From the NCBI RefSeq assembly GCF_900541275.1, contig NZ_UQJH01000005.1, positions 1-64,000 of the forward strand: DNA of 64,000 bases. Direction: 5' to 3'. The translations under genes were made by a program, and so were the position numbers. The stretch is from an uncultured Porphyromonas sp. (GTDB taxonomy: Bacteria; Bacteroidota; Bacteroidia; Bacteroidales; Porphyromonadaceae). Positions 33,893-43,271 of this stretch are shown piece after piece (within the stretch, counting starts at the first letter, position 1; each line of letters opens with the position of its first letter). The notes under the pieces were generated by a model. The model searched no databases. It saw only the letters and a list, made by a program, of their open reading frames with translations, and had not been told where the DNA came from.

Positions 33893-34618
33893 CTATATGC
33901 CGCTCTTGATGGCGGCGGCGAGGTCATCGGTGAGGCGGATCATCCCCTCGGCATCCTCACTGTAGCCGGAGGTGCGGATAAGCGGGTGGATCGTCATCGT
34001 GATGCGGTGGGGGTGGACGAAGTAGTGGTCCTTGGGCAGTGCCTCGAAGGTGCCATCTATCGTCACCGGTAGCACGGGCGTACCGGTGGAGAGGGCGATG
34101 CTGGCGACGCCCTTACGCAGGCGTCCCACCCGTCCGGTCGTGGAGCGTGTCCCCTCTGGGAAGATCAGGATGCTGAAGTCCTCGGCAATCGTCGCCTTGG
34201 CATCATCAATCACCCTCCGTGCCCCACTCGGGGTGTGGTCGACGAAGATGAAGCCGATCCTCTCGCACGCCCAGCCGACGAAGGGGATCTTGCGGATCGG
34301 TGCCTTGAGCACCCAGCGGCACGGCATGTGGAGATACCCCCCCATGACAAAGACATCGAGGGCGCTCATGTGATTGGGCGCCACGAGGACCGCCTCGTCG
34401 GGGATGTTTTCCTTACCCCGCACCGTGACGGGCGAGAAGAGGAGGGTCATCGTGAGCTTGCTCCAGATGCGGGAGGGGAGGTAAGTGGCTCCCCTCCTCC
34501 AGCCGAGCGCAGAGCCGAGCACCGTGAGGATCGACGTGAGGATTGTGGCGAGGACGAAGAGGGGGACAAAGATGAGCCAGTAGTAGATCGCCCAGAGAAC
34601 CTTGAGTAGTGGATTCAT
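33893..34618 (-). CDS. plsC: 1-acyl-sn-glycerol-3-phosphate acyltransferase
   Basis: 241 residues, inner membrane. One or two N-terminal membrane helices (8-38) precede the PlsC catalytic motif NHMSALD (His83, Asp88); the second motif is FPEGTRS (about 150-156). It transfers an acyl chain to lysophosphatidic acid in phospholipid synthesis. It is directly downstream (9 bp) of acyl-CoA ligase copy 2, which could provide acyl groups from scavenged fatty acids. Confidence 0.9.
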   Translation of the reverse strand: MNPLLKVLWAIYYWLIFVPLFVLATILTSILTVLGSALGWRRGATYLPSRIWSKLTMTLLFSPVTVRGKENIPDEAVLVAPNHMSALDVFVMGGYLHMPCRWVLKAPIRKIPFVGWACERIGFIFVDHTPSGARRVIDDAKATIAEDFSILIFPEGTRSTTGRVGRLRKGVASIALSTGTPVLPVTIDGTFEALPKDHYFVHPHRITMTIHPLIRTSGYSEDAEGMIRLTDDLAAAIKSGI

Positions 34619-34627
34619 ATTAGGAAG

Positions 34628-36313
34628 TTACTTGATAAGGTAGCGCTTGATGCTCTGCTTCGGGGTCTTCTCGAAGGGCTCCTCCCTCAGCTCCACGGCA
34701 CTTACCTGCTCGTACATCGGCAGCCGCTGATTGATCATATCGCGGAGGGTATTCATCACCTCGGCGACCTCCTTCTGCTTTACCTTCCCATCGGCCTTGA
34801 GTGCATCAAAGTCGGGGACGACGATGGCGACGAGCTTGGAGTCGCGCTGCACCACCACACACTCCGAGACAAGTGGGCTAGAGCCGTAGAGCGACTCGAT
34901 CTCCTCGGGGAAGATATTTTGCCCATTTGCCGTCAGTAGCATCGCCTTGCTCCGACCGCGGAGGTAGACATAGCCATTGGCATCGATGAAGCCGAGATCG
35001 CCCGTGTGCATCCAGCCGTCGGGGGTGAAGAGTGCCTTGGTCGCCTCCTCATTCTTATAATACCCGAGGCAGACATTCTCCCCGCGCACCTGTACCTCGC
35101 CCACCTCGTGACCGGAGGAGTCGCTCTGGAAGCTCCCCTCCACCGGGCTGATGCGTACCTGCTCGATCTCGGGGAGCACCTTGCCGCAGCTGCTGTACTT
35201 GTGCTCCCGCGGAGGGACGTAGCTGATGAGTGGCGCACACTCGGTGATGCCGTAGCCGACCGTGAGGGGGAAGCCGGTATTGAGGACAAACTTTTCCACC
35301 TGGTCATTGATCGCCGCTCCACCGACGATGAATTGCTCGACCCTCCCGCCCATGGTGTCGATCATGATCTTTCCGATGCGATTGTAGACGAGGAGGTTGA
35401 GCACAGGGATGCCGATGATCGTCTTGACGGCGTGAGAGTAGGCGTTGATCTTCTTGAGGATGATGCTCTTGTAGATCTTCTCCAAGACGAGGGGCACGGA
35501 GAGGACCACCTGAGGCCGCACCTCCTGCAGGGCCTTGATCAGGATCGTGGGGGTGGGCTTGTAGCGGAGGATGTAGATCTGAGCGCCGCTGGTGAGCGGG
35601 GAGAGGAAGTCAAACATCAGCGCATACGCATGCGCCAGCGGCAGGAAGCTGAGCATCTGCTGACCGGGGCGGAAGACGCCCCTCGTGTGGGTGATATTGA
35701 TATTGGCGGCAAGGTTATTTGCCGAGAGCATCACGCCCTTACTGAAGCCTGAGGTGCCCGAGGTGTAGCTGAGGAGGACGAAGTCGCTATTGGACACCTT
35801 GTCGTAGACCACGTCACTCCTGCGGAAGCCATCCGGGTAGCGCTCCGTCATCAGCTGGTCGGCATCGAGGGTCCGGTACTCCTTGTGGGGCGTGAAGTCC
35901 GGGAGAGGGGCGAGCGTATCGATCCGGTAGGTGGCGCGGATCGCCTTCATCTTCTTGGAGTCAAGGGAGGAGATATGCTCCGGCCCGACGAAGATCACCA
36001 CAGAGTCGGAGTGCTCTACGAGGTGCATCGTGTCCTCGGGGGTAAAGGCGGGCAGTATCGGCACCAGCACCGCCCCGTAGGTGACGACGCCGAGCCAGAC
36101 AACGCACCACTCGGCACTATCCTCGCCCAGCAGAGCCACATGATCCCCCTTCTTCACGCCGGAGGCCTCAAGGAGGAGGTGGACTTTCGCCACCCCGCGC
36201 GCCACCTCGGCGTAGCTATAGATGGTCCCGGTGTCGTAGTTGCAGAGTGCCGGGCGGATCCAGTGCTTGCGGAATGCTTCCTCGAAGAACTTTACCAATG
36301 GCTTCTCGATCAT
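34628..36313 (-). CDS. fadD: Long-chain fatty acid-CoA ligase (AMP-forming), copy 2
   Basis: About 561 residues. The start at 36313 (MIEKPLVKFF) aligns with the paralogue at 27464; an ATG four codons earlier at 36325 is also possible. It carries SYTSGTSGFSKG, YGITECAPLISY, WMHTGDLGFIDANGYVYLRGR and a terminal PKQSIKRYLIK, all typical of acyl-CoA synthetases. It is 9 bp upstream of plsC. A minus-strand -7 box TACTTTTG lies at 36363-36370. Two ligases plus a FadL-type channel at 40286 suggest uptake and reuse of exogenous fatty acids. Confidence 0.9.
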   Translation of the reverse strand: MIEKPLVKFFEEAFRKHWIRPALCNYDTGTIYSYAEVARGVAKVHLLLEASGVKKGDHVALLGEDSAEWCVVWLGVVTYGAVLVPILPAFTPEDTMHLVEHSDSVVIFVGPEHISSLDSKKMKAIRATYRIDTLAPLPDFTPHKEYRTLDADQLMTERYPDGFRRSDVVYDKVSNSDFVLLSYTSGTSGFSKGVMLSANNLAANINITHTRGVFRPGQQMLSFLPLAHAYALMFDFLSPLTSGAQIYILRYKPTPTILIKALQEVRPQVVLSVPLVLEKIYKSIILKKINAYSHAVKTIIGIPVLNLLVYNRIGKIMIDTMGGRVEQFIVGGAAINDQVEKFVLNTGFPLTVGYGITECAPLISYVPPREHKYSSCGKVLPEIEQVRISPVEGSFQSDSSGHEVGEVQVRGENVCLGYYKNEEATKALFTPDGWMHTGDLGFIDANGYVYLRGRSKAMLLTANGQNIFPEEIESLYGSSPLVSECVVVQRDSKLVAIVVPDFDALKADGKVKQKEVAEVMNTLRDMINQRLPMYEQVSAVELREEPFEKTPKQSIKRYLIK

Positions 36314-36362
36314 ATCATATCTCACTTGTGATGGGAAAATGCGCAGTTAGCTCTATAGAGTA

Positions 36363-36370
36363 CAAAAGTA
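36363..36370 (-). promoter_or_regulatory. -7 element of acyl-CoA ligase 2
   Basis: Minus-strand TACTTTTG matches TAnnTTTG, 50 bp upstream of the start. Confidence 0.5.
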
Positions 36371-36420
36371 CAGAAACTTTTTAATCATATTCCCGCCTAT
36401 CCTCGTGGTGGCTTGGGAGG

Positions 36421-36449
36421 TTGGGGACTCTTATTTTTGCCTATCTTTG
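36421..36449 (+). promoter_or_regulatory. Promoter of the TonB-dependent receptor gene
   Basis: TATCTTTG at 36442-36449 with TTGG 17 bases upstream; 48 bp before the ATG at 36498. It is divergent from the ligase promoter. Confidence 0.55.
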
Positions 36450-36497
36450 TGGTCTGAAATAGAGTTTAATTTTGACAATACTGGTAAATACCTACCC

Positions 36498-38870
36498 ATG
36501 AGACAACTCATCTACACTCTGTCCTTCCTGGCGGTCTCTCAGGTCGCTCTTGCCGTAACCCCTATCGATCGGGACGAGGTGCCTGTAGACAGCCTCGAGA
36601 CGAGGCAGCTGGAGGAGGTGCGAGTCTATGCGCAGACCCCTCTGGTAAAGGAGGCAAATGAGCTCTGGCGTGTGCCGGGCGGTGTCACGATGATCACACC
36701 GACGGTGATGCGGGAGTTTCACCTGCAGAATATGACCGACCTGACGGCGCTGGTCCCCGGACTCTATATCCCGGACTACGGCTCGGGATACAATGCCCCG
36801 ATCTACTACAGAGGGATCGGTTCGCGTAGTGGCTCCTCCGCTGCCTCCCTCTACATCGATGGAGTGCCGACGCTTACTCAGACGCTGAAGAAAGACATCC
36901 TCGATGCCGCATCGATACGCGTCATGTCTGCCAGCCAGAGCTCCACCTATGGGCGCAACTCGATGGCCGGCAACATCCACGTGCGGACGGTCAGCCCCTT
37001 TGAGAAGCAAGGGCTGGAGGTACTGCTCCGTGGGGGGAGCTATATGACCGGGCGAGGACAGGCGATCTACCGCACGCTGCTATCGCCGGAGTGGGGACTG
37101 ACTGTGGGCGGATATGTCCAGTACCTCGGCGGCTACTACACTAATCAGTACGATGGGAAGAAGTTGGACCGCTCCCTCACGGGAGGCGGGACCATTCGCG
37201 GTGAGTGGCGAAGGGGGGCTCATACCCTGATTCTCTCAGCCAATGCCGACGGAGTGGACCAGGGCGCCTTCCCCTACGCCCCTAAGGATCCCGAGACGGG
37301 TAAGGTGATGGCACCTAATATCAATCGCCCCGGGACGTACAAGCGCTTCTCCACCCAGGAGCGGATTAGCTACACTTATGCCGGAGACGAGGCAGACCTC
37401 CATGTGACCGGAGGCGTGGAGTACCTCCACGGAAAGATCCATATGGATCAGGACTACAGCCCGGCGGATGTTTTCTCGGTCAATCAGCGGGAGAAGCAGC
37501 TTGCCACGACACTGGAGCTGGCACTGAAGTCAAAGGGAGAGGGCCGATTCCACTGGACCACGGGGCTCTCAGCCTTTTACCTCTACTCGGACCACCTCTC
37601 CCCGGTGGAGATTTACCCTGACGGATTGCAGAAGCTGGTGCAGCCCCAGCTCAATCGCGCTATGGCGATGATGGCGAAGAAGGGGATCAAGATGCCGGGA
37701 AAGCTGCTTGCTGACACGGAGATGGCGCTGAATAACAATCAGTCTTGGAAGAAGGACTACGGCGTTGCCGCGTACGTGGAGGGCAGCATCAATGACTTCC
37801 TCATCCCACACCTCACACTGACCGCCGGGCTGCGGGTCGACCTCGAGCATCAGGGCTTTGACTACGACAGTGACTTCGCCTCGAAGGTCATCATGGAGAT
37901 GAACCGCGGGGGCAAGGTGATGCGCATGCCCCAGCCGATCGGTGGGCGTGTGAAGGATCACGGCACCCAGACTTTCCTCGTCGCTCTGCCTAAGCTGGCA
38001 CTGAGCTACGATCTGACTGATGACTTCAATGCCTTCATCACTGTCTCTCGCGGGTACAAGACGGGAGGATACAGCGATCAGGTGATGACTCAGACGGCTA
38101 TGCAGGCCGCCTTTGCCAGCCTGATGCCGAAGCCCGGAGCCAAGCCTGGGCGCCCTGCTCCGATCGATGGGAACAATCTGCCGATCGTGCCATCTGACCC
38201 CAAGGCTGCCGCCTACGAGCCGGAGTATGGGATCAATTATGAGGTGGGCTTCCGGGCTCGGCTCTTCGAGAACCGCCTCCTCCTGACCACCACTGTCTTT
38301 GACACCCGGATCTCCAATCAGCAGATCACCCGCTTCGTCACAACCAGTGCCGGTCGGTATGTGGACAATGCGGGACGCAGTCGCAGCACCGGTGTGGAGG
38401 TGACCGCTGCGTGGCAGATCCTCCCGGGTCTGCGTGCCTCAGCCTCCTACGGATATGCCGCCTCGAAGTTTGAGGTCTGGCATGCGAGCGTGACTAGCCC
38501 CACCGGCGAGAAGAAGAAGGTAGATATGGCAGGCAACTTTGTCCCCTATATGCCACAGAACACCGCCTCCGCGCTCCTGAGCTACCACAAGGGACTCGAC
38601 CGCCGCGTCCTCAAGGCGGTACACGCCTCCGTGGAGTACAGCGGTGTCGGACCGATCTACCGTGATCCGGAGAATACGGTACGGGAGGACTTCTACTCCC
38701 TCCTCGGAGCGCGCGCCGGAGTCCAGCTCGGTCTCGTCGACGTCACCCTCTGGGGCCGCAACCTGCTCAATACGGAGTACCACCCCTTCTACTTCAGCTT
38801 CTTCGGCCAGGATCTCTTCCAGAAGGGTGCTCCGCTCACCTTCGGAGTAGATCTCTCGATCAGTCTCTGA
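36498..38870 (+). CDS. TonB-dependent outer membrane receptor
   Basis: 790 residues from the ATG at 36498, which opens a proper signal peptide (ends VALA); longer readings start inside the promoter. A TonB-box-like stretch LEEVRVYAQ (about 32-40) is followed by a plug domain (LVPGLYIPDYG, YYRGIGSR, YIDGVP, STYGRNSMAG) and a 22-strand-type barrel ending in VDLSISL. It lacks the N-terminal regulatory domain of SusC proteins and is not followed by a susD gene, so it belongs to the siderophore, haem or metal receptor type. The ligand is unknown. It is monocistronic. Confidence 0.9.
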   Translation: MRQLIYTLSFLAVSQVALAVTPIDRDEVPVDSLETRQLEEVRVYAQTPLVKEANELWRVPGGVTMITPTVMREFHLQNMTDLTALVPGLYIPDYGSGYNAPIYYRGIGSRSGSSAASLYIDGVPTLTQTLKKDILDAASIRVMSASQSSTYGRNSMAGNIHVRTVSPFEKQGLEVLLRGGSYMTGRGQAIYRTLLSPEWGLTVGGYVQYLGGYYTNQYDGKKLDRSLTGGGTIRGEWRRGAHTLILSANADGVDQGAFPYAPKDPETGKVMAPNINRPGTYKRFSTQERISYTYAGDEADLHVTGGVEYLHGKIHMDQDYSPADVFSVNQREKQLATTLELALKSKGEGRFHWTTGLSAFYLYSDHLSPVEIYPDGLQKLVQPQLNRAMAMMAKKGIKMPGKLLADTEMALNNNQSWKKDYGVAAYVEGSINDFLIPHLTLTAGLRVDLEHQGFDYDSDFASKVIMEMNRGGKVMRMPQPIGGRVKDHGTQTFLVALPKLALSYDLTDDFNAFITVSRGYKTGGYSDQVMTQTAMQAAFASLMPKPGAKPGRPAPIDGNNLPIVPSDPKAAAYEPEYGINYEVGFRARLFENRLLLTTTVFDTRISNQQITRFVTTSAGRYVDNAGRSRSTGVEVTAAWQILPGLRASASYGYAASKFEVWHASVTSPTGEKKKVDMAGNFVPYMPQNTASALLSYHKGLDRRVLKAVHASVEYSGVGPIYRDPENTVREDFYSLLGARAGVQLGLVDVTLWGRNLLNTEYHPFYFSFFGQDLFQKGAPLTFGVDLSISL

Positions 38871-39052
38871 GCTGTAGAGCGGGCGTGGTTAAACTATTGG
38901 CTCACAATTTGATCCAAGTAGTAGATAGGGAGTGTGCGGTATGGAGCGAAGTATCATACTTTTTCGTACCTTGCGGATGGGATCGAGTATCCCATGACAC
39001 TCTTGTCCACAGAAGAGATGGTGAGTATAACTTATTAGACTAACGACGCGAT

Positions 39053-40240
39053 ATGAAAGCTTTACATCGGATATTAACTGCCGCGCTAATGCTGGCGGCA
39101 GTCTCTGTGGGTTATGTCGGACAAGCGCAGGACGATGCGTACCTGACCCCCTCTAAGGCTCGGGTAGCACGTCAGCAGGCTAAGAAGGCATACGCCCGCG
39201 AGATGGCTTTGGAGAGACAGCGCCAGGCTAAGCGCGACTCCATACGCGATGCTCAGCTGCAGGCCCGGGATCGGGCTACAGACTGGTATAACCGCCGTGA
39301 CATGAGGGTCACGGTCGAGGATATGGAGCGTAATCTGGACAACCTAGATACGCCTCGCAACGGAGGCAAGTACGCTGCCCAGATGAGACGCTTCAATGGT
39401 GAGGATGATGGCCGCATCGTCCTCGATGACGTGCAGAGGGTGTACGTCATGGATGACTATGAGTACGACCCGTGGACTCAGAGCTACTACGGCAGAGGAT
39501 GGGATCGCAACAATAGCGTCTACATCACCATCAATACAGATCCCTGGTACGGTGGCTATAGAGGCTATGGCTGGGGTGGCGCGTACTCCTCCTACTACTA
39601 TCCCTGGTATGGTGGTGCCTATGGTCATGGCTACTACGACCCGTGGTACGCTGGCCGCTGGTCTTACCCCGGGTGGTATGACCCCTGGTATGATCCGTGG
39701 TACTCCCCCTGGGGTGGCTACTATAGCTTTGGCTACACGTGGTCGAGACCTTACTATCGCTACTATCCCTACGACTACGGCTACTATGGCGGTGGTTACT
39801 GGGGTGGCTACTACGATGGCTGGTACAGCCGGGACTTCTCTCGTCGCTACACGCCCGGTGCACGTCGCACGGAGAGCTACTACGACCGTCACGCCGCCAC
39901 TTATGGTCGCGCACTCGGTCAGGGCAATGTGTCCCGCTGGAGCAATGGCGGCAATGGGGTAAGCTATACCCGCTCCAATAACTCCCGCTACGTCAATGGC
40001 GGTCGCCGTCCCACCATCGGTACCACTCGGGCGAATACCTACAGCAATGGGGGAAATTACTCGACCAACCGGACCACCTCGCGGTGGAATAGCGGCTCAA
40101 GCAGCAGCTCAAGTAGCAGCTACAGTACCTCACGTAGCACCTACAGCACGCCGTCCCGCTCCTATACGCCGTCTCGCTCTACCACGACCACGACGACTAC
40201 GACCACGCGCAATAACGGCACCGGAGGCGGTCGTCGCTAA
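39053..40240 (+). CDS. Secreted Tyr/Trp/Gly-rich low-complexity protein
   Basis: 395 residues. Signal peptide (ends VGQAQ, about residue 26); a charged helical segment (30-75, coiled-coil-like); a short ordered region (80-135); then about 130 residues dominated by Tyr, Trp, Gly and Pro with repeats such as DPWY, YYPWYGG and GGYWGG; finally a Ser/Thr/Asn/Arg-rich tail with an S8 run and a T9 run. I know of no function; proteins of this composition occur in Bacteroidetes and are probably envelope-associated. It lies 45 bp upstream of the FadL-type gene and is likely co-transcribed. Confidence 0.8.
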   Translation: MKALHRILTAALMLAAVSVGYVGQAQDDAYLTPSKARVARQQAKKAYAREMALERQRQAKRDSIRDAQLQARDRATDWYNRRDMRVTVEDMERNLDNLDTPRNGGKYAAQMRRFNGEDDGRIVLDDVQRVYVMDDYEYDPWTQSYYGRGWDRNNSVYITINTDPWYGGYRGYGWGGAYSSYYYPWYGGAYGHGYYDPWYAGRWSYPGWYDPWYDPWYSPWGGYYSFGYTWSRPYYRYYPYDYGYYGGGYWGGYYDGWYSRDFSRRYTPGARRTESYYDRHAATYGRALGQGNVSRWSNGGNGVSYTRSNNSRYVNGGRRPTIGTTRANTYSNGGNYSTNRTTSRWNSGSSSSSSSSYSTSRSTYSTPSRSYTPSRSTTTTTTTTTRNNGTGGGRR

Positions 40241-40285
40241 TCATCAGGGGCCATCCCCCCTCTCATCAGCATAGATTATACTACA

Positions 40286-41977
40286 ATGTCACGCAATAAG
40301 ATAGTCCTTCCCCTCTTGGCGTCCACGCTCCTGCTCGGGGTGAGTGTCGCTATGGCGCAGGCTCCCACCGATGTCTACCGCAATAGTATGCGGGAGACCT
40401 ATGGTACGGCGCGTGCTCAGGGGATGAGCAATGCCGTCGGAGCCTTGGGCGCTGATCCTACTGCGGTCTCCGTCAATCCTGCCGGCATCGGGCTCTACCG
40501 CTCGAGCGAGGTGACCTTTGGCTTCAATGTCGGTCACGTCAAGAGCTCCACCAACTGGCAGGATAAGGAGGGAGCCGATATGAGCAGGTGGGTCGGCAAC
40601 CTCGACCACCTCAGCTTCATCTTCCCGATCTCTAATCCCTACCTCGCTACGTCTGACTGGAGAGTGGTCATGGGTGCCTCGATGAGCTCCCTCTACGACT
40701 ACGACCGGGACTACGAGATGAGGTCCGTCAATCCTGAGTACAGCCTCTCGGAGTATATCGCCAATAAGGCGACCCTCTTCGGTGCGCCCTACAAGACCCT
40801 CGGAGATATGGCGAGCTCGCCCTACTTCCTCGGCACGATGGCGTACAATGGAGGCTTTATTGAGACGAGACCGGGCTATGACAATGTCTACGTCCCCGCT
40901 ACCTATGCAGCGATTGATCCCTTTGCTCACGACAAGTATGCCGAGTCCAATGTGACGTACCTCAAGCCGGACGCTGGGCGGCTCAATGTCTCCGAGAAAG
41001 GGTCCCGCAAGATGTACGACTTCACCATCGGTGGTAGCTGGGCTGACAAGGTCTACTTCGGAGCCACCCTCCGGACTACATCATCGACCTACGCACGGTC
41101 GTCCATGTATCGGGAGGACTTCCACTACACCTACAAGCCTAAGTATAATGTCGAGGACCAGGTCTACTACACCGAGCTCGGCAATAATCTGACCGTCTCC
41201 GGCGGTACTGTCGGTGCCACGTTTGGTCTGATGGCTGCCGTGGGCGACTTCGGTCGTGTCGGCATCTCCTACAATACGCCGCAATTTGGTCGCTACAATG
41301 AGGTTTTCTCTACCACGACCCAGTGGTACAATAATAATAGGACCAATGGCAAGGGAGAGCTCGAGCCGCTCTACACCAATGGCTCGGACGACATGACCAA
41401 TACCTACGACCTTGTGCTTCCCGGTGACCTGACCGCCAGCGCGATGGTCTTCCTCGGTGGCTACGGTATGGTGACGTACGACTTTAATTGGCGTGACCTC
41501 GGCTCTGCTCGCCTGCAGGGAGGTAACTTCCAGGACGCCAACCAGTTCCTCAAGGAGGACTACGGCAGTCAGATGACCCACCGCGTAGGTCTGGAGATCC
41601 GCCCTGTGAGCGGCTTCTACCTGCGTGCCGGCTACAGCTACTCCGATGGGGGGCTCAAGTCGGAGGGCATCCGCCCTCAAGAGGGCAACGTGATGGCCTA
41701 CGACTATATCGCGAGCGGTGCGATCACCGACGCGGTGCTGAGGGACAGCTACCAGACCATCTCTGCGGGGGTTGGCTGCCGACTCTTCGGTCGGACCACC
41801 CTTGACCTCGCTTACGTGAGGGGCAAGGCAAGCGAGCGGGTCTTCCCCTTCCCCGGCGCGGGCGAGGTGAAGGACCAGTCGTCGGGTCAGGTGGTTGCTC
41901 CAGGCATCTCCTCTGAGGGTGCGGCGATGAGCACGGTGACCAATCGGATGGTCGCTTCGCTCACATTCCGCTTCTGA
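40286..41977 (+). CDS. FadL/OmpP1-type outer membrane transporter
   Basis: 563 residues. Signal peptide (ends AMAQ), then the typical N-terminal hatch region RAQGMSNAVGALGADPTAVS and VNPAGIGLYRSSEV, followed by a beta-barrel that ends in ASLTFRF. This is the FadL/TodX family (often annotated as hemin receptor in Bacteroidetes), which passes long-chain fatty acids or other hydrophobic compounds. It follows the Tyr/Trp/Gly-rich gene by 45 bp, with a terminator downstream. The two acyl-CoA ligases in the window make a fatty-acid substrate plausible. Confidence 0.85.
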   Translation: MSRNKIVLPLLASTLLLGVSVAMAQAPTDVYRNSMRETYGTARAQGMSNAVGALGADPTAVSVNPAGIGLYRSSEVTFGFNVGHVKSSTNWQDKEGADMSRWVGNLDHLSFIFPISNPYLATSDWRVVMGASMSSLYDYDRDYEMRSVNPEYSLSEYIANKATLFGAPYKTLGDMASSPYFLGTMAYNGGFIETRPGYDNVYVPATYAAIDPFAHDKYAESNVTYLKPDAGRLNVSEKGSRKMYDFTIGGSWADKVYFGATLRTTSSTYARSSMYREDFHYTYKPKYNVEDQVYYTELGNNLTVSGGTVGATFGLMAAVGDFGRVGISYNTPQFGRYNEVFSTTTQWYNNNRTNGKGELEPLYTNGSDDMTNTYDLVLPGDLTASAMVFLGGYGMVTYDFNWRDLGSARLQGGNFQDANQFLKEDYGSQMTHRVGLEIRPVSGFYLRAGYSYSDGGLKSEGIRPQEGNVMAYDYIASGAITDAVLRDSYQTISAGVGCRLFGRTTLDLAYVRGKASERVFPFPGAGEVKDQSSGQVVAPGISSEGAAMSTVTNRMVASLTFRF

Positions 41978-42013
41978 CCCCCTATTTCAGTCCAAGTCGC
42001 AAACAAACGCAAC

Positions 42014-42063
42014 GAGCGCATTACGTGTGGTCCCGGTGACCAGCGTAGTGCGCTCTTTTTTTT
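42014..42063 (+). terminator. Intrinsic terminator after the FadL-type gene
   Basis: GAGCGCATTACG pairs with CGTAGTGCGCTC, with an inner TGGTC/GACCA stem, followed by T8. Confidence 0.92.
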
Positions 42064-42083
42064 ACCCTAAAAAGTCGAAGCCT

Positions 42084-42512
42084 ATGAATCGTGAGAGATA
42101 TACCCCTGACCTGATCACCGCCCTTGGTCCGGATGAGGTCTTTGTCTTTGGCTCCAATGCCCTCGGCCATCACGGCGGTGGGGCAGCGCTGCAGGCCTTT
42201 GAGCGCTTCGGGGCAGAGTGGGGGATGGGTGAGGGACCCTCGGGGAGGACCTACGCCATCCCGACGCTCGATGCCGTCCATCATCGGGTCACTGAGGAGC
42301 AGCTCAGAGCGAGCCTAAGGCGCTTCATCGCATACGTGCGTCAGCACCCGCGTAACACCTTTTACCTCACTCTCATCGGATGCGGCATAGCCGGGTGGGA
42401 GCCGGCGACGGTGCGACGTCTCCTTTGGCAGTCCATCGGGGACGAGTCTCAGCTGCCGGACAACCTGATACTCCCTCGAGCCTTTAACCGGCAGGAGGGT
42501 GACAGTGAGTAG
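42084..42512 (+). CDS. Macro-domain-like protein (A1S_2505-type)
   Basis: 142 residues from the ATG at 42084; an apparent longer frame runs into the preceding terminator. The pattern EVFVFGSNALGHHGGGAA, then FGAEWGMGEG and TYAIPT, and later LIGCGIAGW, is that of a small family with a macro-domain-like ADP-ribose-binding fold found in bacteria and phages. It may bind or hydrolyse ADP-ribose derivatives. It stands alone between a terminator and a converging gene. Confidence 0.7.
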   Translation: MNRERYTPDLITALGPDEVFVFGSNALGHHGGGAALQAFERFGAEWGMGEGPSGRTYAIPTLDAVHHRVTEEQLRASLRRFIAYVRQHPRNTFYLTLIGCGIAGWEPATVRRLLWQSIGDESQLPDNLILPRAFNRQEGDSE

Positions 42513-42529
42513 CTCCTCGGTCGGAGGAT

Positions 42530-42982
42530 CTACTCGCGGGTGACTAAGTGGGTGTCGGCTGAGTGGAGGCAGGGGGTGAGCTTGCGGTAGGTCGCCTGCG
42601 CCTGCGCCTCGATCTCGGGTGTGATCAGCTCGCTGACCCACTTCGTGATCATCAGCACCACGCCGAGGTCATCGGAGAAGCCGAGGAGCCCCAGCGCATC
42701 GGGGATCAGGTCGACCGGCAGGATGAAGTATCCCAGCGCACCAGCGATGTACGCCTTGCGGACCGCCGGGGTGCTGTCGGCACGGAAGACGTACCATAGA
42801 CGCAGCACCGGGAGCAGGATCTGCTCGCCGGCGAGACGTGCCACCTCTTGGACCTTCTCCTTGAGCCCGAGCTCGCTAAAGTGCTTTCCATACCTCTTTA
42901 TATCCTCTACGGACATCCTGCCCACCTGCTTCCTTGCGATGGCGATGAGTCCGCCGAGGGTGAGGAACTTTCTCTTTTTCAT
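42530..42982 (-). CDS. YkvA-family (DUF1232) membrane protein
   Basis: 150 residues from the ATG at 42982 (MKKRKF). The central segment GYFILPVDLIPDALGLLGFSDDLGVV is diagnostic of DUF1232. It has one or two hydrophobic segments. Function is unknown in most bacteria. It follows a small membrane protein gene by 7 bp. Confidence 0.85.
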   Translation of the reverse strand: MKKRKFLTLGGLIAIARKQVGRMSVEDIKRYGKHFSELGLKEKVQEVARLAGEQILLPVLRLWYVFRADSTPAVRKAYIAGALGYFILPVDLIPDALGLLGFSDDLGVVLMITKWVSELITPEIEAQAQATYRKLTPCLHSADTHLVTRE

Positions 42983-42989
42983 TTCGTAG

Positions 42990-43217
42990 TCATCTCTCTG
43001 ATAATAGCTCGGGCTCCAGAGAGCCGTCGTCATACATCATATGTCGCGCGCCTGTGGGCGGGCAACTCTCCTGAGATCGCCGTATGCACCGATCGACCAG
43101 CAGTGTCACAGTGCAGGGTACGACGATACCGACGATCATACCGATGAAGAATGGTCGTGCCGTGGAGCAGTCGGTGCTGCCGCCTACCGGACAGGGTCTT
43201 GTGGATCTATTACTCAT
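42990..43217 (-). CDS. Small single-span membrane protein (75 aa)
   Basis: A short frame with one clear membrane helix (FFIGMIVGIVVPCTVTLLV, about residues 23-41) and a polar, cysteine-containing N-terminus. Its TGA is 7 bp from the YkvA start, so the two are probably co-transcribed. A near-consensus -7 box (minus-strand TACCTTTA, about 43252-43259) lies upstream. No family recognised. Confidence 0.6.
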   Translation of the reverse strand: MSNRSTRPCPVGGSTDCSTARPFFIGMIVGIVVPCTVTLLVDRCIRRSQESCPPTGARHMMYDDGSLEPELLSER

Positions 43218-43271
43218 CTCTCCCCATTGATTGATTGGTTATCTGTGAGGTAAAGGTACCAAAAGTGTCGC

